Positions 6,794 to 10,745 of a stretch of 10,745 nucleotides of DNA are shown here, in pieces. Each line of letters starts with the position of its first letter. Positions within the stretch are counted from its first letter, which is position 1. Made by a program: the position numbers and the translations under genes. The notes below the pieces were generated by a model. The model saw nothing but the letters and a program-made list of their open reading frames with translations. It ran no database searches and was not told where the DNA came from. Origin of the DNA: an uncultured Peptococcaceae bacterium (GTDB taxonomy: Bacteria; Bacillota; Dehalobacteriia; UBA4068; JAAVYR01); the NCBI GenBank assembly GCA_949739465.1, contig CATIYQ010000037.1, positions 1 to 10,745 of the forward strand. Reading direction: 5' to 3'.

Positions 6794-7303
6794 ATGGAAC
6801 AGTTTCATATGATTTCCCCTGACGACTATCAAAAAAGCCCTTTTCAAGCCATCGGCAAAGACTGGATGCTGGTAACGGCAGGTAATGAAGAAAAAGCCAA
6901 CACCATGACTGCTTCTTGGGGCGGACTGGGTATTATGTGGGGCAAACCCGTCGCTTTCATTGTGATTCGACCGCAACGCTACACAAAAAAATTTATTGAT
7001 AATGAAACCACCCTTTCCCTCTCCTTCCTGGATAACAGCTATCGCAAAGCCTTGAATTATCTGGGAACGGTTTCCGGCAGAGACGAGGCTGATAAAATCG
7101 AAAAAACCGGCTTAATGCTGGCATTTGAGAACCACATTCCCTATTTCACCGAAAGCGAAACTGTCATGTTTGGTAAAGTTCTTTATCAACAAGAAATGAC
7201 GCCTGATTCTTTCCTAGCCAAAGAATTAGATGAAAAATGGTATCCCAATAAAGATTACCACACCCTCTACATTGCAGAAATCACCGCCATTTACAGCAAA
7301 TAA
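6794..7303 (+). CDS. Flavin reductase-like (flavoredoxin-type) FMN-binding protein
   Basis: A 169-residue single-domain protein of the flavin reductase-like, FMN-binding split-barrel family. The signature runs SPFQAIGKDWMLVTAG (15-30), ANTMTASWGGLGIMWGKP (35-52) and VIRPQRYTKKFIDN (57-70), the usual FMN-phosphate and isoalloxazine-binding region, then SLSFLD (75-80) and a C-terminal YHTLYIAEITAIY strand. Members are small soluble FMN proteins such as flavoredoxin, or flavin reductases; electron donor and partner cannot be told from sequence. The start is ATG 6794: AAGGATGTG (6778-6786) makes a near-perfect anti-SD match with 7 nt spacing, while the in-frame ATG at 6782 lies inside that site. 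It is a monocistronic gene with its own promoter and terminator, convergent with the MerR-type gene. Confidence 0.88.
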   Translation: MEQFHMISPDDYQKSPFQAIGKDWMLVTAGNEEKANTMTASWGGLGIMWGKPVAFIVIRPQRYTKKFIDNETTLSLSFLDNSYRKALNYLGTVSGRDEADKIEKTGLMLAFENHIPYFTESETVMFGKVLYQQEMTPDSFLAKELDEKWYPNKDYHTLYIAEITAIYSK

Positions 7304-7312
7304 TTCAAAAAT

Positions 7313-7347
7313 AAAAAAGAACGGCTTAAAGAAAGCCGTTCTTTTTT
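7313..7347. terminator. Bidirectional intrinsic terminator between the flavin-reductase gene and the merR-type gene
   Basis: GAACGGCTT (7319-7327) and AAGCCGTTC (7333-7341) form a perfect 9-bp stem with a 5-nt loop. It is flanked by A6 upstream and T6 (7342-7347) downstream, so it can terminate the convergent genes on both strands, which end at 7303 (+) and 7354 (-). Confidence 0.95.
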
Positions 7348-7353
7348 GCTTAG

Positions 7354-8202
7354 CTATATCTCCCCATAAAACGCCGTTATGGCTTGGGCAATAAATGCTG
7401 CCGTCCCCTTCCCATGCTGTTTATCAATTTTTGATTTTGTGGGTTCTGAGTTTTGAAACCACGCTAAGTGTTGCATAAGTCCAGTTTCATCTTTGATTTG
7501 AGTCAATTGCTTCATGACAAAGCCATATTCCCCTATGATTTCTTTCACTTCAAAACAATCAGGCGGTAAGTTTCGCTTCTCTGCCAACTTTCCCAAAATC
7601 TTTTCTATCCGTCTGCCATAACTTTCTGCTACATCTTTTGCCAAAGGATGAGCAGCAATATCTTGATAAGCCTCTTTACCGCCGTACCACTCTACAACTT
7701 TTGCATATTTTTTCTGCACTTCTTCTGTCGCTACCTTTTCCAGGTATTGCTTTTTCCACGCTTCTACACTGCCAAACTCTTCCACTGCAAGCCTCTTAAG
7801 CTTCTCGGGCATTCGTTCATAGAGCTGTTCAAACATTTCTTCTATTTCTGTCTTACTGAAAATCGCAAAGTCCATCTTGTTCTCCCCTTTCAGAATATCA
7901 TCAATGCTAGAAATGAGACGGGTTAATCGTTCTTGTTGGACCACAAGCATTTTCCGCTGCATGGTTAAGATATCATTTTGCCCTAGGGTTGGATTGCTTA
8001 AAATTGCTTTAATTTCTTTGAGCGGAATATCAAACTCACGAAAAAATAATATCTGCTGTAAGGTTTCCAGCGCTTTATCGTCATAAAAACGGTAACCTGC
8101 TGCAGTTTTCTTTGTCGGCGTAAGAAGTCCGATTTCATCATAATAATGCAGTGCGCGCACACTGACTCCGGTAATGTCTGCTACTTCCTTTACAGTTTTC
8201 AC
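7354..8202 (-). CDS. MerR family transcriptional regulator with TipAS-like effector domain
   Basis: A 282-residue regulator from the chosen GTG, starting (M)KTVKEVADITGVSVRALHYYDEIGLL, a classic MerR winged-helix N-terminus (1-70). Then comes a helical dimerisation segment (about 75-107, TMQRKMLVVQQERLTRLISSI) and an alpha-helical C-terminal domain (110-282). That domain ends IDKQHGKGTAAFIAQAITAFY, which resembles the end of TipAS-type domains, the ligand-sensing part of TipA, SkgA and Mta-like proteins. TipAS domains bind thiopeptides and other bulky compounds; the ligand here is unknown. The GTG has AAAGGAG (complement of 8212-8218) at 9 nt, whereas the ATG at 8211 abuts that site. A 19-bp-spacer promoter with a dyad lies just upstream and implies autoregulation. 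No transporter gene is adjacent; the neighbour is a flavoprotein. Confidence 0.92.
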   Translation of the reverse strand: MKTVKEVADITGVSVRALHYYDEIGLLTPTKKTAAGYRFYDDKALETLQQILFFREFDIPLKEIKAILSNPTLGQNDILTMQRKMLVVQQERLTRLISSIDDILKGENKMDFAIFSKTEIEEMFEQLYERMPEKLKRLAVEEFGSVEAWKKQYLEKVATEEVQKKYAKVVEWYGGKEAYQDIAAHPLAKDVAESYGRRIEKILGKLAEKRNLPPDCFEVKEIIGEYGFVMKQLTQIKDETGLMQHLAWFQNSEPTKSKIDKQHGKGTAAFIAQAITAFYGEI

Positions 8203-8211
8203 AATACCCAT

Positions 8212-8218
8212 CTCCTTT
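8212..8218 (-). promoter_or_regulatory. Ribosome binding site deciding the merR-type gene start
   Basis: AAAGGAG on the - strand lies 9 nt before GTG 8202-8200 but directly touches ATG 8211-8209, leaving no spacer for the ATG. The GTG start also gives the canonical TipA-type opening MKTVKEVADITGVSV. Confidence 0.75.
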
Positions 8219-8229
8219 CTGCATTTCCA

Positions 8230-8260
8230 ATTCTAGGCTATGACGCTCCGTCAGGGTCAA
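8230..8260 (-). promoter_or_regulatory. MerR-type promoter/operator with 19-bp spacer and dyad
   Basis: On the - strand -35 TTGACC (complement of 8255-8260) is separated by exactly 19 bp (8236-8254) from -10 TAGAAT (complement of 8230-8235). The spacer holds a perfect dyad TGACG-CTC-CGTCA (8241-8253). The overlong 19-bp spacer with a central dyad is the hallmark of promoters that MerR-family activators untwist. The -35-proximal part reads TTGACCCTGACG, as in TipA/Mta/BmrR-type operators. It sits about 28 nt upstream of the regulator's own start, so autoregulation is the simplest reading. Confidence 0.85.
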
Positions 8261-8273
8261 GAGAATTTTATAA

Positions 8274-8303
8274 AAAATACGGCTGTAAAAACAGCCGTAT
8301 TTT
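8274..8303 (-). terminator. Intrinsic terminator of pnp
   Basis: A perfect 13-bp inverted repeat AAAATACGGCTGT (8274-8286) / ACAGCCGTATTTT (8291-8303) with a 4-nt loop. On the - strand it ends in a T-run (complement of 8272-8277), 35 nt past the pnp stop. It insulates pnp from the regulator gene, which has its own promoter. Confidence 0.92.
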
Positions 8304-8338
8304 CGTATTTTAGAAATAATCTTTAAAAGAATATCAAA

Positions 8339-10486
8339 TTAGTCTGTAAGACCTAATTCTGCCATAGCATCTTTGCGGGAAAGTTTTACCTTTCCTTGGG
8401 CGTCGATGGCTAATACTTTCACTGGTACTTGGTCGCCTTCCTTTAAGACATCTTCCACTTTAGCTACCCGACGGTCAGCCAGTTGGGAAATATGCACCAT
8501 ACCATCTCTGCCCGGTAAGTCCAAAACGCCTGGTAGGATTTCAACAAAGGCACCAAAATCCATAATCTTAATTACTTTGCCATAGTAGATTTTACCTACT
8601 TCCGGTTCTGCTACGATGGATTTAATAATCTTTAACGCCTGTTCGCCTTTTTCAGCGTCAGCGCAAGCAATATATACATGGCCATCATCTTCAATATCAA
8701 TCTTGGCCCCTGTTTCATCTACAATCTTCTTAATGGTTTTCCCACCGGAACCAATGACTTCACGGATTTTATCTGGATGAATGGTCGTCTGTAAAATTCT
8801 CGGCGCATATTTAGAAAGTTCTGTACGAGGTGCATCGATGGCCTCTAACATTTTTCCCAAAATAAACATTCTGCCTTCTTTGGCTTGAGCTAAAGCACGG
8901 GTCAAAATAGCGCGGTCAATACCCGGAATTTTAATATCCATTTGGATAGCGGTTACCCCTTTGGTAGTGCCGGCAACTTTGAAGTCCATGTCGCCCAAGA
9001 AGTCTTCCATACCTTGGATGTCTGTTAAAACAACCACATCATCTCCATCTTTAATAAGCCCCATGGCCACACCAGAAACAGGCGCTTTAATAGGAACGCC
9101 TGCCGCCATCAAAGACAACGTGCTGCCACAAACGCTGGCCATGGAGGTAGAGCCATTAGACTCAATGGCTTCAGATACCAAACGAAGAGTATATGGGAAC
9201 TCTTCCACTGGCGGAATAACTGGTTCTAATGCCCGTTCAGCAAGAGCCCCGTGACCGATTTCCCGTCTGCCCGGCCCCCGCATTGGACGAGTTTCCCCTA
9301 CACTAAAGGGTGGGAAATTATAGTGGTGCATATAGCGTTTGGAGTCTTCTGCACCTAAACCGTCTAAAATCTGTTCATCCCCTAAGGCACCTAAGGTGCA
9401 AGCATTTAATACCTGGGTTTGTCCCCGAGTAAACAAGGCAGAACCATGGGTACGCGCCAACACGTCTACTTCACAGCTAATAGGACGGATTTCTGTAAGA
9501 GCTCGACCATCAATACGGATACCATCTTTCACAATCATTTGACGGAAAATTGCTTTTTCCAGTTTATAAAGAAGACCGTCAACAGTTTTATTGATTTCTG
9601 GGTCTTCCTCGCTAGCAAACTTTTCTTTAATACCGTCTAAGATTTCGTCCAAATAAGCGTCTTTGGCTTCTTTAGACAGTTTATTTTGCGCGCAATAGCG
9701 TACCCCTTCTTGTAATAATGGGGTCGCATATGCAGTAACATCTGCTTCTAATTGAGGGTCGATTTCTTCTGGGATAAATTCCACTTTTTCTTTGGCAAGT
9801 CCCTGAGTCAATGCTTCTGCACGGAATTCTTCAATGAAGGCAACGATTTTCTTTACTTCTTCATGGGCAAACATAATGCCTTCTAAGACAATGTCTTCCG
9901 GGATTTCTTTTACCCCTGCTTCTACCATCATGACCGCATCAGCTGTCCCTGCTACAGAAAGGTGCATTTGGCTTACTTCTTCCTGTTCTACCGTAGGATT
10001 TAAGATGAATTTTCCATCTATCATACCGACAGTCACGCCAGCAATAGGCCCTTGGAAAGGAATTTTAGAAATATGAAGGGCTGCAGAAGCGCCAATCATC
10101 GCTACCATATCCGGAGCATTATCCTGGTCTACGGACATAACAGTCGTGACGATTTGTACATCATTACGATACCCTTTTGGGAATAAAGGACGAATAGGCC
10201 GGTCAATAATCCGAGAGCTTAAAATCGCTTTTTCACTAGCACGACCTTCCCGTTTAATGAAGCCGCCGGGAATTTTCCCTACAGCATATAATTTTTCTTC
10301 ATAATCAACAGTTAATGGGAAAAAATCAATCCCATCTCTTGGCGCGTCCGAACAGCAAGCCGTACACAACACCATCGTGTCACCATAACTTGCAAAGATA
10401 GCACCAGCAGCCTGTTTGGCCATTCTGCCGGTTTCTAATGTCAGAGTGCGGCCGCCAACTTCTATGCTTTTTCTTAAAACACTCAT
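8339..10486 (-). CDS. pnp: Polyribonucleotide nucleotidyltransferase (PNPase)
   Basis: A full-length 715-residue PNPase, the phosphorolytic 3'-5' exoribonuclease of the RNA-decay machinery. Domains in order: RNase PH 1 (about 1-215), helical linker, RNase PH 2 (about 310-545), KH (about 567-625, IGSGGK at 578-583) and S1 (about 631-700). Active-site signatures of the second RNase PH domain are present: ESNGSTSMAS (442-451) and EDFLGDMDFK (494-503), with D495, D501 and K503 in the positions of the catalytic residues of the E. coli enzyme. The S1 loop reads ILPGVLDLPGRDG (650-662), about six residues longer than in E. coli. The ATG is preceded by GAGAGGAATAAGAAA. It lies downstream of rpsO, the near-universal arrangement. 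Confidence 0.98.
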   Translation of the reverse strand: MSVLRKSIEVGGRTLTLETGRMAKQAAGAIFASYGDTMVLCTACCSDAPRDGIDFFPLTVDYEEKLYAVGKIPGGFIKREGRASEKAILSSRIIDRPIRPLFPKGYRNDVQIVTTVMSVDQDNAPDMVAMIGASAALHISKIPFQGPIAGVTVGMIDGKFILNPTVEQEEVSQMHLSVAGTADAVMMVEAGVKEIPEDIVLEGIMFAHEEVKKIVAFIEEFRAEALTQGLAKEKVEFIPEEIDPQLEADVTAYATPLLQEGVRYCAQNKLSKEAKDAYLDEILDGIKEKFASEEDPEINKTVDGLLYKLEKAIFRQMIVKDGIRIDGRALTEIRPISCEVDVLARTHGSALFTRGQTQVLNACTLGALGDEQILDGLGAEDSKRYMHHYNFPPFSVGETRPMRGPGRREIGHGALAERALEPVIPPVEEFPYTLRLVSEAIESNGSTSMASVCGSTLSLMAAGVPIKAPVSGVAMGLIKDGDDVVVLTDIQGMEDFLGDMDFKVAGTTKGVTAIQMDIKIPGIDRAILTRALAQAKEGRMFILGKMLEAIDAPRTELSKYAPRILQTTIHPDKIREVIGSGGKTIKKIVDETGAKIDIEDDGHVYIACADAEKGEQALKIIKSIVAEPEVGKIYYGKVIKIMDFGAFVEILPGVLDLPGRDGMVHISQLADRRVAKVEDVLKEGDQVPVKVLAIDAQGKVKLSRKDAMAELGLTD

Positions 10487-10533
10487 TTTCTTATTCCTCT
10501 CATCTTCTTTTTCTTTTTAACCTAAATATCTTT

Positions 10534-10547
10534 CTACAAAAATGTAG
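10534..10547 (-). other. Small hairpin in the pnp 5' leader
   Basis: CTACA (10534-10538) and TGTAG (10543-10547) form a 5-bp stem with a 4-nt loop about 50 nt upstream of the pnp start. It is weak on its own. In Enterobacteria the pnp leader carries an RNase III-processed stem used for autoregulation; whether this short hairpin has a similar role is only inference. Confidence 0.35.
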
Positions 10548-10605
10548 GATTTCCTGCCGATACTGGTATTTTTCTCCAAATTGACTTTCGTGCCTTTTTT
10601 AAAAC

Positions 10606-10632
10606 AAAAAGAAGGCACTATCGCCTTCTTTT
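10606..10632 (-). terminator. Terminator-like hairpin between rpsO and pnp
   Basis: AAAAGAAGGC (10607-10616) and GCCTTCTTTT (10623-10632) form a perfect 10-bp stem with a 6-nt loop, followed on the - strand by TTTTT-G-TTTT. It starts 12 nt after the rpsO stop. It probably ends most rpsO transcripts, while pnp is read by readthrough or from a promoter in 10490-10600; I see no convincing -35/-10 pair in that stretch. Confidence 0.85.
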
Positions 10633-10643
10633 AATTAATCTTA

Positions 10644-10745
10644 TTATTTTCTTAAGCCTAGCGCTGCAATGATTTGACGATACCGTTCAATATCATTTTT
10701 TCTCAAATAGTTGAGAAGACCGCGTCTTTGACCTACTAATTTCAA
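10644..10745 (-). CDS. rpsO: 30S ribosomal protein S15, C-terminal fragment
   Basis: The - strand frame is open from the window edge and ends at TAA (10646-10644), giving 33 residues: LKLVGQRRGLLNYLRKNDIE and then RYRQIIAALGLRK. 'LVGQRRxLLxYLxxxDxERYxxxIxxLGLRK' is the C-terminal helix of S15, which binds 16S rRNA in the small-subunit platform. The N-terminal part (about 55 residues) lies outside the window. The neighbouring pnp on the same strand supports the call. Confidence 0.96.
   Translation of the reverse strand: MKLVGQRRGLLNYLRKNDIERYRQIIAALGLRK

Noticed and set aside
6637..8338. A mobile element carrying the merR-type and flavin-reductase genes
   Set aside because: No transposase or integrase, no terminal inverted repeats and no target-site duplication are visible at either edge; an ordinary gene gain or ancestral arrangement fits as well.

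Overview
The window looks like chromosomal core sequence from a Bacillota (Firmicute) of an endospore-forming lineage, Clostridia or more likely Negativicutes. The reasons are the block rpsO – pnp – deacetylase-like gene – S11 D,D-carboxypeptidase – M16 peptidase – ymxH, which parallels Bacillus subtilis rpsO-pnpA-ylxY-mlpA-ymxH, the short N-terminal-domain-less ThiC, moderate-to-low GC and strong AGGAGG-type ribosome binding sites. The class assignment is inference; no rRNA or lineage-diagnostic gene is present. I see no mobile element, CRISPR array, tRNA, rRNA or riboswitch.

Left part (1-3012, + strand): the 3' end of a thiamin operon. The tail of thiD is followed by thiC, thiM and thiE, tightly spaced, with a 4-nt ATGA overlap between thiM and thiE, and closed by a strong terminator. 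ThiC makes HMP-P from the purine intermediate AIR, ThiD phosphorylates it to HMP-PP, ThiM phosphorylates salvaged thiazole alcohol, and ThiE joins the two halves to thiamin phosphate. No thiazole-synthesis gene (thiG/thiS/thiF/thiH) is visible here.

Middle and right part (3018-10745): genes mostly on the - strand, in transcription order: rpsO (only its end is in the window), pnp, then a two-gene interruption (a MerR/TipA-type regulator on -, and a convergent flavin-reductase-like gene on +), then a degenerate membrane-anchored polysaccharide-deacetylase-like protein, dacF-type carboxypeptidase, M16 peptidase (mlpA-type) and ymxH. The deacetylase-like gene, dacF and mlpA are close-packed (a 20-nt overlap, then a short gap) and probably cotranscribed; ymxH is separated by a terminator.

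Regulatory signals are unusually clear: five hairpin terminators or terminator-like hairpins, a MerR-type promoter with a 19-bp spacer and a dyad, an extended -10 promoter for the flavin-reductase gene, and a pair of near-identical direct repeats in the divergent intergenic region at about 6665-6717.

The most interesting points are the deacetylase-like gene in the ylxY slot, which has lost every recognisable NodB metal ligand except one Asp pair, and the regulator/flavoprotein pair with its own signals inside an otherwise conserved housekeeping block. I do not see convincing evidence for a wholly new multi-gene system.
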